From positions 2,356,001-2,420,000 of the forward strand of contig JAYXKI010000002.1 in assembly GCA_037892935.1 (NCBI GenBank): a stretch of 64,000 nucleotides of DNA, in the 5' to 3' direction. This document shows positions 42,733-55,599 of the stretch, piece by piece; position 1 is the stretch's first letter, and each line of letters opens with the position of its first letter. The notes beneath the pieces are model-generated. The model was given only the letters and a program-made list of their open reading frames with translations. It ran no database searches and was not told the origin of the DNA. The position numbers and the translations under genes are program-made. Source of the DNA: Phlebopus portentosus. Taxonomy: Eukaryota > Basidiomycota > Agaricomycetes > Boletales > Boletinellaceae.

Positions 42733-43370
42733 CTATAATTCCACGTCTTCATCAGCATCCCCATCCTCGCCATCCTCGTCCCCATCAAACGTTTCATTGT
42801 TCCGCCCTTCTTCATCCAAGTCTTCCATGCTCGCATCGAGGTCCTGCTCTTGATCTTCCGCCTCTTCTAATTGGTCTTGTTCTGGTTCAGAGATGTTTTC
42901 CCCGTCGTTCGCAGCAGACATCTGGTCCCCTGAGTGTGCCGAGGCGGATTCGTCAGATTCGCTTTCTGCCTGCTGTGTCACAAGATTAGTTTAACACGGA
43001 TCTGTACTAGCGAATGCAGGTCGTACGTCGTTCTTTTCCTCCTGCCGAGTAAGAAGTCTCCCAATAACTCGTAAATGCGCAAATCCACGACTCTGAACCG
43101 CTTCCTTCCACTACAATCACACAAACAATCAGTAATCCGTTCACCTTCCATGGCCAAGTAAACTACAAAAACAATCCACACCTGAGTCTCGACCTCCTCC
43201 TCTTCCTCCGACAGTTCCTCCATCTCAACGCGTAAGTTCCTACGAGCGTGCATCCCTCCGCCGTCCGGTGCCCGTGGAGGCAACGGTGTCGGATGCGGTG
43301 TTGGCATCTTTGGCAGGAAGAGTGGGATTGCTGGGAGTCGGGGTATGAGCGTCGGTGTTACCGTTGACAT
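42733..43370 (-). CDS. Small acidic protein, possible APC/C subunit Apc15/Mnd2-like
   Basis: The ATG at 43370 gives MSTVTPTLIPRLPAIPLFLP; exon 1 ends with an acidic run and VETQ near 43184. After an intron, exon 2 gives WKEAVQSRGFAHLRVIGRLLTRQEEKND. A second intron leads to QAESESDESAS and a highly acidic tail ending EDVEL at 42733. The layout of a short N-terminus starting near ST-x-x-P-x-L-x-PR, one conserved W ... IG-R segment and a Glu/Asp-rich tail resembles Apc15 subunits of the anaphase-promoting complex. The similarity is short, so the name is tentative; the gene model itself is firmer. Confidence 0.5.
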
Positions 43371-43773
43371 GGTCTTTATAGAAATGAATGATGCGTATGG
43401 TAGAGTTTGAGTATGGTAGAGTTTGAGTACGACGATGATCCACGCGAAAGAGGTCGACCGAGCCGACAGTCGCGTATGAGCGCGTCGGTCACGCGACTTT
43501 CAGTGGTCTCCCCAAGATTAATATTGCGAAGTATCGATCAGCATAGACAGATCCGATACGTTATTTGACAGCTGTATTCCTGGTATTATACATCGAAAGA
43601 CTGAAGAAGGAAAGGGGCAAAGATTATAATTAAGGAAAGGAAAGGAATGAAAGGAAAAAAGAAGGTAAAGACGAGAGCGGCGATGAAATTGTATGCTACA
43701 AGTATGAATGAAAGGCATGAATATCCCGAAAGCGAAAAGAAAGAAACGGAGAGGAGAGTAAAAGAATCAAATT
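43371..43773. repeat. Intergenic region with a 16-bp tandem duplication
   Basis: This gap lies between the Apc15-like start and the CENP-C stop. It contains two perfect tandem copies of a 16-bp unit, gtatggtagagtttga, at 43395-43410 and 43411-43426, about 25 bp upstream of the Apc15-like ATG. The rest is purine-rich on the plus strand (43590-43770), consistent with a 3' untranslated region of CENP-C. No gene was seen. Confidence 0.7.
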
Positions 43774-45887
43774 TCATTTCGACACAGCACGTTTTGCAGA
43801 CCTCTTATCCCCAAGGTTAAGCCTATCAGCCGACGCAGCAGCAGCAAGACTTGACGACCTCTGTAAACTGCCTCCCTTCCCTGACAGATGTCTCGGTCCT
43901 GCCGGATCAACAGACATTGTTCTTCCAGCGGCTCCAGTACCAGGTGGAGGTGCATGAACAATCTCCTGAGGTGGCTCGTCGTCTGTACTGACTTTTCGAG
44001 CTTGTGCGAAGAAAAGTTTCGCGGGCCGCTGAGAGACGTTTTCCATATAGTAGTTGTTCCCTCGCGGGACGAGGAACATCGCCCCTGTCGCTAATACAAA
44101 GCTTGTTCGGTGTACTTTGAGGTTGATAGCTCCCTCGATGATATAGAAGATCTGTAGTTACATATTTGTAAGCCTTGCTTAACGCTGAACTTACTAGACA
44201 ACTCACATAGGTGTTATCCTTCGTCCCCTTACTAGGTTTCTTCCCACCAACAGGGAGGATCAATTGGCCAGCTGCAATGAACTCGCCATCACCGAATACC
44301 TTCTGATATAAGAAAGCATCGTCGGCTGCCGCTCTCGGAGTCAACATCTTCGCCGTGAATGCCAGTCCTGAACAAAACTCAGATACTACTTAACAAGAGA
44401 CGAAATAGAAATAACGCACGTCGCTGAACCTCCTGAGCAGTAGCAAAGTCCAAGACAACGCCATGTGGATCAGTCTGGTCATCCCAGCCTTCTTCAGGAT
44501 TGAAGACCACGACGTCTTCATCATCGACTTCTTGTACTGTCTTACTCCGACTTCGTGGCTTACTGCGGTGCCGCTTTTGGCCAAGCGATTGCGAGACTTC
44601 TTTTGGTATCCGGATGACTTCCTTGATGACCGGGACTACAGATTGACCTGAATCGCGCCGTCCGTACACAAATTTTTCTAATCGCCACCACTCGAGAGGC
44701 TTAAAGCGAGCACGGGTACCTCGGCGCACACCATTAAGCATTTCGTGACCTGCATATCAAGTAATCAGTCTGGTGTAAACGCATACAAGTAAACTCGTTC
44801 TTCACCTGGTTCCACATCCTCCTCCTGGATTCTCTTCCGTTTCACTGTTTGTTTCTTCTCTTTCGGTCGCTGCGCTTCGTCTCTAGTTCGTTTCTTCTGG
44901 CCCTTTGATTTCTTCTTATTGTTAGTGGTATTAGCTTCGGCTTCTTCGGCGGCCTCTTGCTCAACTTCAGCTAGCCCTTGAGCAATCTCCTCTTCCAAAG
45001 CCATCTCATCTTCCGCAACGCTTTCTTTTCCCTTCCCTTTTCTTTTCTCCACTCTTCGAGGAGGCGACGATATTCGGATGTCGTCGACTTGAGGTGGGTC
45101 AGTGTCTTCTTGTGCAATTTCTGTGAAGCTTGTTCGAGCAGCAACAGGAGAGGATGACTCAGGTGCAGGAATATCGTTATCAAAGTCCATATCACCACCT
45201 CCAAAGTCGTAGTTCAAGTCGTCACCGCCTGATCCATCTTGGAAAGGTTCGTTGTCACTTTCGTCATCTTCCGGACTGGAGGGTATCACGGCCTGCTTCG
45301 CTTCGAGAGATTGGATTTTGGACGCGGAGTAGGGGTCATCGCCCCAGATCCATTAGGCTGAGACCGCGTGCGCTGAGATGATGGCGAAGGACGAGGAGAG
45401 GGGATACGGTCGAAGTCAATGTATGACGAGCGCGAGCCACTATTGGCGGCGGAGCGATTTGCACTAGTTGGTGCACTCGGTCGCGGTGCATTGTTAAAGT
45501 AAACTCCTGGACTCTCTGCTCCGACGCTCGTTATCATAGCTGGTCACGAAATACGAATGTCAGCCCGAGATGGACATCCTCCGAGGAACGGTTGGACGCA
45601 CTATCATCAATTTCCATATCCATTTCACCGTCCTCATCGTCTTCCTCCTCATCCGGCGGAGATAACGACCGATTCGCCCGCCTTCGCCCACGCAAATGAG
45701 GCGGGGTGAAGGCATCTGCTTGAGTGAGAACATCGTCAAACTTTTCAAACCCGTCGGACCGACGATCGACCTCTCGGACATTAATACCAGTCTTCTTTCC
45801 ATGTGTGAAATCATCTGCGCGATAGGGAATATGCGCCTTGAGCGGACGATGTGTACCGTCAATGTTGCTCTTGCGTGCTTTGGACAT
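43774..45887 (-). CDS. MIF2: Centromere protein CENP-C (Mif2)
   Basis: Links CENP-A nucleosomes to the kinetochore. The ATG at 45887 gives MSKARKSNIDG with an N-terminal segment YRADDFTHGKKTGINV. A long acidic and basic disordered middle follows (45289-44765). The CENP-C motif reads RRGTRARFKPLEWWRLEKFVY (about 44720-44660), with the Arg and paired aromatic residues that contact the nucleosome. The C-terminal cupin dimerisation domain (about 44350-43990) shows GDGEFIAAGQLILPVGGKKP, YIIEGAINLKVH and GAMFLVPRGNNYYMEN. The tail is Ser/Ala-rich and ends at 43774. Divergent from SNW1 with 242 bp between starts. Confidence 0.94.
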
Positions 45888-46129
45888 GGAGGGCGGGCTT
45901 GGAAGTGGCTTGTTCACCAGGATTCGTTGTATGTTGGCTATCACTCGGCGCGTCTGTCGATCGTGAACGCGGTGGTTGTGGTATGGTTTAAGGGAATGGT
46001 CACCGGTCACGGTCACGAAGCTGATTCAGTGAGGTACGTAAGACGAGATAACGTGACTACGATTACCGTGAAGATCTCTCTGGCACCTCTACTCTCAAAC
46101 GCAAACGTCAATTGACAACAGCGACCATC

Positions 46130-48122
46130 ATGGCTGCACTGGCCTCGTATGTACGCATGTTTTTGCATAAATATGCTTTACTGATTTTCATTGCTCAGAC
46201 TTCTTCCAAAACCGGTCTTTGCGCCAGCCGTCTCTGATGACGAAGACCTAGACGAGAAGACGCAGTTCGTGTCGTCCTCAATGACTATCGTGACGAGGCA
46301 GCCTGTACCGCCTTATGGCAAACGAAAAGGCTGGAAGCCGACTTCTCAGGCTGACTTTGGTGAGTACACGTTTCTTTGTCTTCAGACTGATGGTATGCTA
46401 ATAAGACTCGACTCAGGTGATGGGGGTGCCTATCCAGAATGTCACGTCGCTCAGTATCCTCTCGAGATGGGTAAAAAGAAGGCCTCATCGGGTAATACGC
46501 TCGCGCTGCAAGTAGATAGCGAGGGAAACGTACGCTACGATGCCATTGCACACCAAGGGCATCGCGAAGGTAAGATCGTGCAGTCACAATTCAAGGACCT
46601 CGTTCCGCTTGCGCACCGCAAAGACCTCGATGAGTCCACCCGCACCATGGAGCGTCCCCCAGAAGAGGATGTAGAAGCGACAACAGAACGTACTCGACAG
46701 GCGCTGGAAAAAGTCGTAAACGGCAAAATCAAGTCTTCATCCGTGAAGAATGTGCCGGGTCAAGGTAATTCGTCTTTCATTCGATACACTCCTGGCCAGC
46801 AAGGTGGAGCAAACGGATTGAAGCAGCGGATCATCAAGATGAGTGAAGTCGCTGAGGATCCTCTGGAGCCACCACGCTTTAAGCATAAGAAAATTCCCCG
46901 AGGACCACCGAGCCCTCCTCCACCAGTGCTACGTAGCCCTCCGAGAAAAGCAACTGCTCAGGAGCAAAAGGAGTGGATGATCCCACCGTGTATATCCAAC
47001 TGGAAGAATAACAAAGGTTTCACCATACCATTAGACAAACGTCTAGCTGCAGATGGCCGTGGTTTGCAAGATGTTCGCTCAGGTTTTATTCTTCCCCCGA
47101 TACCTCGCTGACAAAGATGTTTTCTTATAGGTTCATATTAACGACAACTTTGCCAAGTTCTCCGAAGCGCTCTATATCGCAGACAGACATGCTCGTGAAG
47201 AAGTGAGACAGCGTGCGCTCATGCAACAGAAGCTTGCACAGAAGGAGAAGGAAGCGAAGGAAGAGCATTTGCGCTCTCTTGCTCAGCGAGCACGGGAAGA
47301 GCGATCTGGTGTTCCAGCACGTCCTACCGTGGCATCTTCTACTGCGATGAAAACTGGTCTGGCTGAATATGGTAGCGACACCGATTCTGGTTCTGCGTCA
47401 GAAGCGGAGTCCGAGAAGCGAGCAGACAGTGACGAGGACAGTGCAGAAGACGAGGAAGCACGCCGTGTGCGCGACCAGATGCGTGCTGAGAAGCGTCGTG
47501 AGCGCGAGCGTGAGATGCGCATGAGCAATATGGGCACCGAACAGCGAGCGAAGATGCTCGCACGACAGCAGAATCGTGATATTTCCGAGAAGGTCGCTCT
47601 TGGGCTCGCGAAACCGACATTGTCGAAGGAATCCATGCTCGATTCTCGTTTGTTTAACCAAGAGAGCTTGCCGGCTGGCTTCGCGGACGATGAGTCGTAT
47701 GGTCTGTACGATCGGCCACTCTTCCACGGCTCTTCGGCGGCTGCGGCCATTTACAAGGCTCCCAGTAATATGGCAGAAGGGAATGAAGACTCGTTTGGTG
47801 GAGGAACAGAGGAAGGCATTGGCAAGGCGCTTGATAACGATCGCTTTGGATTGGGTCAACCACGCGTTGGCTTTGAGGGAGCGAACGACCAAGAAGTCAG
47901 GGAAGGACCGGTCCAGTTTGAAAAAGATACTGCTGGAGACGTGTTTGGGGTTGACCAGTTCTTGGACGAGGCGAAGAGCGGCAAGAAGAGGGGACTTGAC
48001 ACATCAGCGTAAGTTTGGCAACTGAGCTCAGCTCTGTTGATACCATTTTCTGACTTTGTTTCTTATATAGTGGTTCTACTCGTAAACGGCAGCAGCTTGA
48101 CCATGCCTCGGAGCGGGAGTAG
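46130..48122 (+). CDS. PRP45: SNW/SKIP-domain splicing factor (Prp45/SNW1)
   Basis: A core spliceosome protein that also co-activates transcription. A short first exon (46130-46147) gives MAALAS, spliced to LLPKPVFAPAVSDDEDL. The SNW domain has PPYGKRKGWKP, GDGGAYPECHVAQYPLEMG, then the signature SNWKNNKGFTIPLDKRLAADG (about 47000-47070). After another intron, HINDNFAKFSEALYIADRHAREEV leads into the charged coiled region RALMQQKLAQKEKEAKEEH. The C-terminus has GVDQFLDEAKSGKKRG and ends QQLDHASERE at 48122. Four to five introns. Complete. Confidence 0.96.
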
Positions 48123-48437
48123 ACGCACACTGTTGTCCATTTAATACGAGTCTGCAGTGTAGACATGTAATCATATATTCTTTTTTTGTTTTTTTTGCGT
48201 GGCGATGATCGCTGTTAAGCGAATGCGAGCGGGTGTAGATGAAATGCTTATCCAATTTAAGTACGGACTGGTTTTTCCTTTTCCTTACGTCCGTTTGTTT
48301 AGTCCCAAACAAAACTCTTTTCTTTCTTCTCTTCTTACCCTCATCATCACTTCCTTCGCTGTTGACGGAGTCGTAGTCGACTCAGCTGCAGCTTACAGCG
48401 TACATAATGTTGGTCACTTTTTACTTATTTATTGTAG
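48123..48437. other. Region between SNW1 and the proline-rich gene; first exon not located
   Basis: This holds the SNW1 3' end (T-runs near 48180) and presumably the promoter and first exon(s) of the next gene. An acceptor (ttgtag) at 48437 fits that gene's frame, but I could not pick a convincing start codon and donor. No RNA or repeat was seen. Confidence 0.5.
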
Positions 48438-51400
48438 TGTCAAAGCATTGATGAGGTCGATTCGCTTAGGACGCACCGAGTCGTCACGCCCGTTAACCTC
48501 AAGGAGCGCATTGCTCTCCTCCAGCAGAAAGCATCGGGCAACTCGTCGGTGCCGCATGCTTCTGCGGCTTCTCCAACATCGCCGGGCGTGTCATTGATGA
48601 CAAGTGTATCTGCCTCGTCCTCCGCAGCAAACAGTCCAGCTGGAAGCTCCAACTCAGCACTTCGTGAACGGATCGCTAAGTTCGAGCAGAAGGGAGGTGT
48701 CCCAGTTCCACGTGGATCTTTTGGCTTTGGTGCGCCACCACCGCCAGTTGAGCAGACTCACGAAGGAAGGGCGGCACGCAAGAAGGGAGAGCTGTATGGC
48801 AACCGTATCGCGAGCGTCAATAACCGTTCGCGGTCAGGCCAAATGTCTCCTCCATCCGCACTTCGCCCACATCTCACGGGCAACGCGGCCGTGAGCGCAG
48901 CTTCTTCACGTTCGCTCACTCTCTCACCAAGCGTGTCTGAGAGTTCGGCTCTCGACGTTCCCCGTGATGCTTCTCCTGTCCGGAAACGTTCTGTCTCGAC
49001 TTCGAGCTTGGCAACCAAAAGGCCCGCATCTGCGATCTTTCCTACGGCCGACTCGATCATGTTGGGTACGTTTGACGAAGGTGGGAGTGCGGATGATGAT
49101 GCACCGATGTCTGGTACCCTTCTATTTGCGTCTGAGGAGCCCCAAGAGCAACCGCAAGTTTCGCGACGTATCTCTATTTCTGGTGCACACGCAATGCGTT
49201 CATTCTCCTCTGACTCTTCTTTCGATGCGGTTCAAGCCTCACTACTCAGCGAGACGGATGATATTCAACTTTCTCAACCAGGCCCATCAGAAAGAGAAAA
49301 AGTTCCTGAGCCGGCGTCAATGCCTCAATCAAGCAGTGATGATCATAATCGTAAAATTACTTTTGGTGATGATCATCAAAGGGATGGTTCCGAACAACGT
49401 GCGGATAGCGTGGCTTTAGCTCCGAGAGAAGCACCTTCGCCGGAAGTAGTTGCAGTCGAACAAATTGGGATGGAACAGCTTGAAGTTACGGATGACGAGA
49501 GCTCAGTCAAAACACCTATTGTAGCGACGTTTTCGCCTTCGTCGACAAGTGCGCCTATTGAGGGCGACACGGCAGATCCGGACGGCCTTGATGTTCCAAG
49601 CGAAGATCCGGCGCTTTCGGATGTATCGACATCGTTTACGGACTCCTCTTCGCCTCTCAATGCTTCATTTGAAGTTGGCGAGCGAGTTTATTGCGAGACA
49701 CGTAAACTTGTCGTGATACCACCTTCTGGATCCAATGACCCGACAATCACAAGAGAGCTCGAACAAGAAAGCGAGATCGCGACTAGCTCAGTAGGTTCAC
49801 AGGAGAGCGCGATTTTCGAGAATAAGACTGTGTCAGCCTTGGGTATTTCTGGGACGGATGAGAATCGAGGATCTACGGAGACTGTCAGTCCGACCACCAT
49901 CTCTATTCCCACGGACATTGCAGAGAAACACCCACTCTCCCCCCAGTCTACTGGCTCCAGTTCTGTTCGTCGTCGTAGTCCACCTGTACCCCTAGTCATT
50001 CAGCACGGCAAGGAATATTCTGAGCCATCGTTAGACCCGACAATCGGCCCCAAATCTTTCCACGCTGTCGTTCACGGCAGGACTACAGTGCCAGTTCGTG
50101 CAAACTCGGGCGAATCTTTACCGAAGACCACATTTTCGCGGCCTCAAGTGCCCCTGGTGCGTCCGCACGATGGTATGCCTGATACACCAGCATCTCCCGA
50201 CCTATCCACGTTGGTTGCGCAGGCCATGTATCTTGAGCAGAGGCTTGTAAGCGGTGAGATAGATGCGGGCACACCAAGACCCGAAGAGACTACCTTCCAG
50301 CAGGGCTCGAAATCGCAGATGGAGGCAGACTCACAGTCAGAACCACAGGCTTCGCATGTGACATTCCCGCGTTCTCCTGAGGCGAACGATGAAGCTCCTG
50401 CTCCGCCGCCAAAGAGTCGTGATGCCCGCACGCTGTCTCAATTGGCAACTAATGTTGGTTCAGGCCCGCGGAAGAGTTGGAGTCGGTCATCTGGGAATGC
50501 GTCCTCGGACGACTCTGTTCCAGTGTTGACTCCGCCGTCGCCAACATTCGACCTCACTGAACCTCCCCTCTTTGAAGAGCCCCAACAAATCCCGGCGCTC
50601 GGGGTAGGTGTAAACGTAGCGGATGAACACGGCGAAGTAGAAGGCCGGCGCTCAATCAGCTCAGTACTCTCCTCTCCGGGGCGCTCAGCACGCAAGAAGG
50701 TCCTCAGCTTGTTTTCGCGTTCTGGTCACTCCAACTCGACGCTCACACTTCCAGGTATGTCTAAATAGTTCTTCACCACCGAGAAATGTCTGCTGAGCAC
50801 GGCTCGTGACCGCTCGGCAGCAGCAGGTGACGGGGGGCACCAGGCTGACTTCCATCCCCGTTCCTCTGTTTACAGATGACCTCCTCTCCGAGTCAACTCG
50901 TCATTCCTGTGACTCTGCGCCTGGTTCCGGTTCTTCTGTATTTGCCTGCGGTTCTATTTGTCCCTCTTCTACCTTACTTCCTTCCCCTGTTCAAGAAACC
51001 ATAATTTCCCCGCCGCCCAGTTCCCCGTCTCCTGGACCCCCCGTCCCGATTCCACGATCGCCTAAAGAAGACACGCCGGACGTGCCGCGCCCAGTCTCGG
51101 TATTCTCCACCGCTTCTGCGTATTCCAACACTCCCAGCCCGCTCGCGTTTGAACTCTTCGATTCGTTCCCAGATGTTCCGAGGTCGGTCCCGAATAGCTT
51201 CGAACAGGATCGATCAGAGGAACAAGATGGGATTGAAATGCGTCTTGAAAGTATTGAGAATCTGGACGTAAAGGTGGTTGCTCAGCCTAAGGAGGAGGAG
51301 GAAGATCCACATAGTCCTCCACCTACACCTCCGCCAAAGACACCCGACCTCCGGCGGTTTGCAGTTTCTACGCCTGTGCCTCCTCGAATCCAAGTGAATC

Positions 51401-51840
51401 CTCTCCCACCGCTCCCACCGCTCCCACCTCCACCACCGAAGTCTCCTCCGCCGTACTCGCACTCACCTCCTCCAAGTCTACCAGGCAAGGATGAGGACTT
51501 TACACCCACCACATCTACGTCTACGTCCTCTCTTTCGCGGGCTCAGATGCGCAAGTCCAAATCTAAACCGAATTTACGTCTTCCTCATCTCCCTTATCTT
51601 TCTTCTGCGCGTGGTCACGGACATGGACACGAACGCGAGAAATCCGACAGCAGCGCCTCAGACACGTATATGCACATGTCTTCGCCTCCTAACTTCCCGC
51701 CTCCTTCGAGCTTTTCCCAGCATTCTCATTCTTCGACATCCATCTTTGGCGCTATTTCGCGATCATTTTCCTCTCATCGCAAACGGAAGAACAGCGCTGC
51801 GAGTGCTTTGACTATCAGTACCGGGCATGGAGGTTCGTAA
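48438..51840 (+). CDS. Large disordered proline/serine-rich protein of unknown function (start unresolved)
   Basis: Unrecognised. From an acceptor at 48437 the frame opens with CQSIDEVDSLRTHRVVTPVNLKERIALLQQ and runs without a stop to about 50753, where an intron (about 50754-50874) joins SNSTLTLP to DDLLSEST. A short repeated theme appears twice near the start: LKERIALLQQKA and LRERIAKFEQKGGV. Most of the rest is Ser/Thr/Pro-rich and acidic, with a basic patch (ARKKVLSLFSRSGH) and long poly-proline runs (PPLPPLPPLPPPPPKSPPP, about 51405-51450) that look like SH3 or profilin ligands. The C-terminus is basic and His/Ser-rich. Such composition suggests a cortical or actin-linked adaptor, which is only a guess. 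The true start is upstream and unproven. Confidence 0.65.
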
Positions 51841-52427
51841 TAGCATTCGTGGACGAGTCTATCTGAGGGAATTTTTCTTGATAACTTGCTTTCGTTACTG
51901 TTATCTACTGTTTTTAACCTGTATATATTATCCACGTTACCTCGTTCTCCTTCCTTTTCTTTCACTATTATGCTACCTGGAATTCATAGATGCTATTCAT
52001 ATCCTGGAGATTCCCATATTTACTTCTCTTTCCAAAGCTTGCTTGCTTCTCTTTCCTCCAAGCCTCAGTTGCATTCATTCGTTCTCCCTGCATTCTTAAA
52101 TCTATTGACCCAATTGCACTACGAGCGTCGTCCTTTTCTGCCTCTCGCATTCTTCAATCTCCGTTCCCTACACATCACATAATTTACGTGTGATACATTG
52201 CTCTCTTTCAATAATGAACCAAATGTATACTGCCATCCCCAGATCAAATGTTAGTCACCTCTATTCCTTTCGCGACGGACGAATAGGTGCAATGATAAAG
52301 AAAGGTAGAGGAATCTGTTAAACAGTGACTACAGCGAATGAACAGCAAGTATGACGGAAGCACAGTGGCAATATTAATCTAGAGACAATGTCGTCTGACG
52401 ATTGGATGGAATGAGGACACAGCGATG
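51841..52427. other. Intergenic region between convergent genes
   Basis: A T- and CT-rich stretch between the ends of the proline-rich gene and the TRF4-like gene. Open frames here encode hydrophobic low-complexity peptides from pyrimidine runs and have no family features. Nothing else was seen. Confidence 0.5.
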
Positions 52428-54828
52428 CTATAACATTGAACATTGATAAGTCCATGAACTATCCGAATCATACCCTTGAACTGATTTCGAGGCCCAGTAA
52501 GCTTGTCGTAACTCCTTACTCACCGGTTCCACCGCCCGTCGTTTACCTTTTCCTCGCATCGCATATGCCGAGTCCTCCTCATCTTCAAAACCTGCTTCTG
52601 AGTCTAGGATCTCCCCAGCCGCAGCCTCATACGCCCGCTCGATCTCGTCGATACCATCTGACGAATTGGTGGCCACATCGGGGCCGTCATAAAACTGAAG
52701 TCGCTCGGAATGATGGTCTGTGCTGATGTCGTCCTCGTCATCCTCATCATCAGCGACGAATACCGTTCCGGCTGATAAAGACTGCACGCTCTTTGTCGTT
52801 ACCGTTCGACGTCGCTTCAAAGCCGAGCCACCATTCTGACGCACAGAAATACGATATCGGCTTTCTTCGTCATGCCCCAAAGCAGGAGTGTCTCCCCCGT
52901 TTTCAAAAACTCCTTCCGATACCTCCCCTTCCTCACCCTCTTCCTCTGACTCAATAACCATATCTGCTTCTCCCCACGCCTCGGCAACGCTCTCAACCTC
53001 CCTACTCCGTTTCTCCACAGTCGCCCGACTTGACAAATTCAGCTCAATCAACGGGTCGATTCCTAATAATCGTGCAAGATTTCCTTCATCACACACCTCC
53101 TGTATGAGGCGGCGATGGTTGATCATCTCTTGATCCACGCCCAGAATAGACGACAGCACGCTCATCTCATCGGAACTGCGTGAGAAGGTACTGCCCCGTC
53201 TTAAATCGACTGTTCGTGAGCCATGACGAGCACTCAGGATATCTGCTGAGACATAGAGGGATGAAAGCATCAACTCGTACGCTCCCGTAAACGTCTGCTT
53301 CACTTTCTTGATTCCGAATGAACCCCTGGAAATATCGGTACCTTCAATGACATGAACATATTAACTCCTGAAAATCATGTGGAGGAAAGCACGTACTGAT
53401 ATTTCCGGGATCTTCAATGCTCAGTAAGTATGGTCGATAGTAATCCTTCCAGCCCCGGGCTTGTTTGCTGAAATACGAGCCACCATGTCGCAGCGAGATG
53501 CCAGTATTGGTGTAGTTGAAGTATTTCCCATACAGCTCGAAGAACTCGAGCATCAGGACACCTAGATTCTTTGCAGAATCTATCTCCGCTCTTCGAACCT
53601 TTGGATGCATCTTGAGTGTATCGTGAGCAATCCGTTAGGATTATCCGACCCCTTGCTGCGAGGGAAGGAACGATGATTATATCTGCTAACCTGTAAATGG
53701 CTGACCGCCAGGCATACAATAGCGTAGCTTCCTAATCCACCGGAATAGACTTCGTTCAAGTTCCGTTGTCTCAGAAAGGACTTGACGATCAACACGAGAG
53801 CACGTAGAGCTGGGAACTCCCGAGTGAAGCGGTTGATCATTTCGCCAGCCTGCACACCGTTTGACTGGTTAATGCTGATGTCAACAGCAAGACGCCCTAT
53901 CAGTGTGTTGGAATCAAGATTCGGCGAAAAGGGGACAATGGGAACAAACCATATAGTGTGACGAATTTGATGATTGGTACCTTTGCCTTGGAGATGAGGG
54001 TGACATTGTCGGTAATTCCAGTCCTTCTAACAATATTTGCAAGAGATCGCAAGGCAGCCACTTTATCCGCATTTTCCAATGTCCGTGACTTCACAACAAG
54101 GTCAATATCTCTGCCGTCATATAAGCCACACAAAAAAGCAAGTGACGGTTAGATAGCGCGTACCCTTGAGGTAAATATAATTTGGTTTCAAAGCTGCCGA
54201 ACGGTAAGACCTTAGCATCGGGGTACGTCTTCCTTATGCTGGCTGCAATAAGCAGAACTGTCATATGTCGTACTTCGTGCTCAACGGAAGTAGGCGAAAT
54301 GTATTTTATATATGCTTCTACCTCCTTATGAAGCCTGCCCTGTGAAATGAATCACTAGAACCGGCAGACTAAACCAATAATTACTCACAGTTGAGCAACG
54401 TTTCTACAGCTATCCCAATCAACGTAAGCCGTCCATGGGTATTTCCTGGATTTCCAGTTGGCCTTCTTGGCGTCCGTATTTCTTGGTGCTGAAGTGCCGT
54501 CTCGTTCTCTATCCTCTCGCCTTCGCTTCCTCCCATTAGCATGCTCGTCTCTCTCCCTATACCGATCCCGGTCATTCTTCCCTCTGTCCCATTCCCGAAC
54601 TGGTCGCTTCGGTTGCGTGTCTTCTTCCGGCTCTAGGGCAATGAAGTCAAGGTCGGATGAGAAGGACTGCGATGCCTTTACGGTTTGTGGCAAATTGGTA
54701 AGACGAGAAGGGCCGGCTACTGGCTGCTTGGGTGAATCTGAATCCGAGTCTAATCTAATCGGCTGCGGTGAAACTTGTCGAGACGATTTTTTCTTGTTTT
54801 TCCTAGACCTGGAGCGAGGGGGTTCCAT
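52428..54828 (-). CDS. TRF4: TRF4/5-type non-canonical poly(A) polymerase
   Basis: Adds short A tails to aberrant nuclear RNAs for exosome decay (TRAMP complex). The ATG at 54828 gives MEPPRSRSRKNKKKSS; a basic, Arg-rich N-terminus with RERDEHANGRKRRRED follows. The nucleotidyltransferase domain begins at PWTAYVDW and has the GSFETKLYLPQGDIDLVV motif, in which the catalytic Asp pair is completed across an intron (about 54120-54170). The third Asp region reads VDISINQSNGVQAG. The PAP-associated domain has ALVLIVKSFLRQRNLNEVYSGGLGSYAIVCL and the NYTNTGISLRHGG segment. The C-terminal tail is acidic. About seven introns. Confidence 0.93.
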
Positions 54829-54994
54829 ATCGAGGAAGGGCAAGCAACAGTGCCGCAACACAAGGTTGTTCTTTCTTGAAATTCCAATTTGTTTACATAA
54901 TACACTTGTTCATTGTCCACACACGCCCACAAGTTCCTACAATTTAATTTCTCCCCGCTGATCTATTCCAAACCGTCCCATGCTTCCTCTGCGA

Positions 54995-55426
54995 TCATGC
55001 GAGTGGAATATCGTGACGAACAAGCCGGCTTATTTTGTCGTTTGCCACGTTGTCTAGCGCTTCAAGGGAATTGAGCGCAACGAGTTTGAAAGTCCCTTGC
55101 ACCTTGTCGTGCGCGTCGTTTCCATGACCCGCCTTTCAGTGTGCTTGAAGTTATCACAGAGTTGCCCTGTCCCAGCTTCTCATCTACCATCGCTTTAACA
55201 CCGCTCCATGACTGACTTGGTACTATCGTCAAGTGCAAGAGGCTCGTCACGTCGATAAACGGTTGCAAGGAACGATTTCGCCAGATTTTCCGACGACATC
55301 AAAGAAGTGCGACGGATATCCGGAACATGCCGCTCGCTCTGCCTGGGAGGCGAGAATATGGGGTAGAATGTCCTGCCAATCTTTGCCTGGCTTCATGCGA
55401 AGAGTAATGAGCAGCGTGGTCGCCAT
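54995..55426 (-). pseudogene. Degenerate gene, tandem copy A
   Basis: From an ATG at 55426 the frame begins MATTLLITLRMKPGKDWQDI and runs to LST followed by a stop near 55260. The neighbouring frame continues QPFIDVTSLLHLTIVPSQSW, and a third ends TFKLVALNSLEALDNVAND at a stop at 54995. Segments in all three frames match copy B in the same order, so this is one coding sequence broken by at least two frameshifts. Unrecognised family; it looks like a small soluble protein of about 150 residues. The unit is repeated about 600-690 bp to the right. Confidence 0.55.
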
Positions 55427-55599
55427 ATTGTCGAGATGAAAGGGTATGGTTTTGAGCGCAGACTTATCAACTGGTGAAAGATCACAGACGATCGTGGTGA
55501 TGTATGCTCACGGATTTTGAATGCAATACAATTGGTCTACACACGCCTACAGATTCTTATAGCAACAGCCTATGGCAAATGCACTCGTGGTTTAAGATC

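Noticed and set aside
43518..43777. Minus-strand frames rich in Phe/Leu/Ser before CENP-C
   Set aside because: They translate a purine/pyrimidine-biased untranslated region and show no family features.
47283..47750. Long minus-strand frame inside SNW1
   Set aside because: It is the antisense shadow of a charged coiled-coil coding exon; the plus strand has the recognisable SNW protein.
51886..52182. Open frames in the gap after the proline-rich gene
   Set aside because: Hydrophobic peptides produced by T/C-rich untranslated sequence; no conserved motif.
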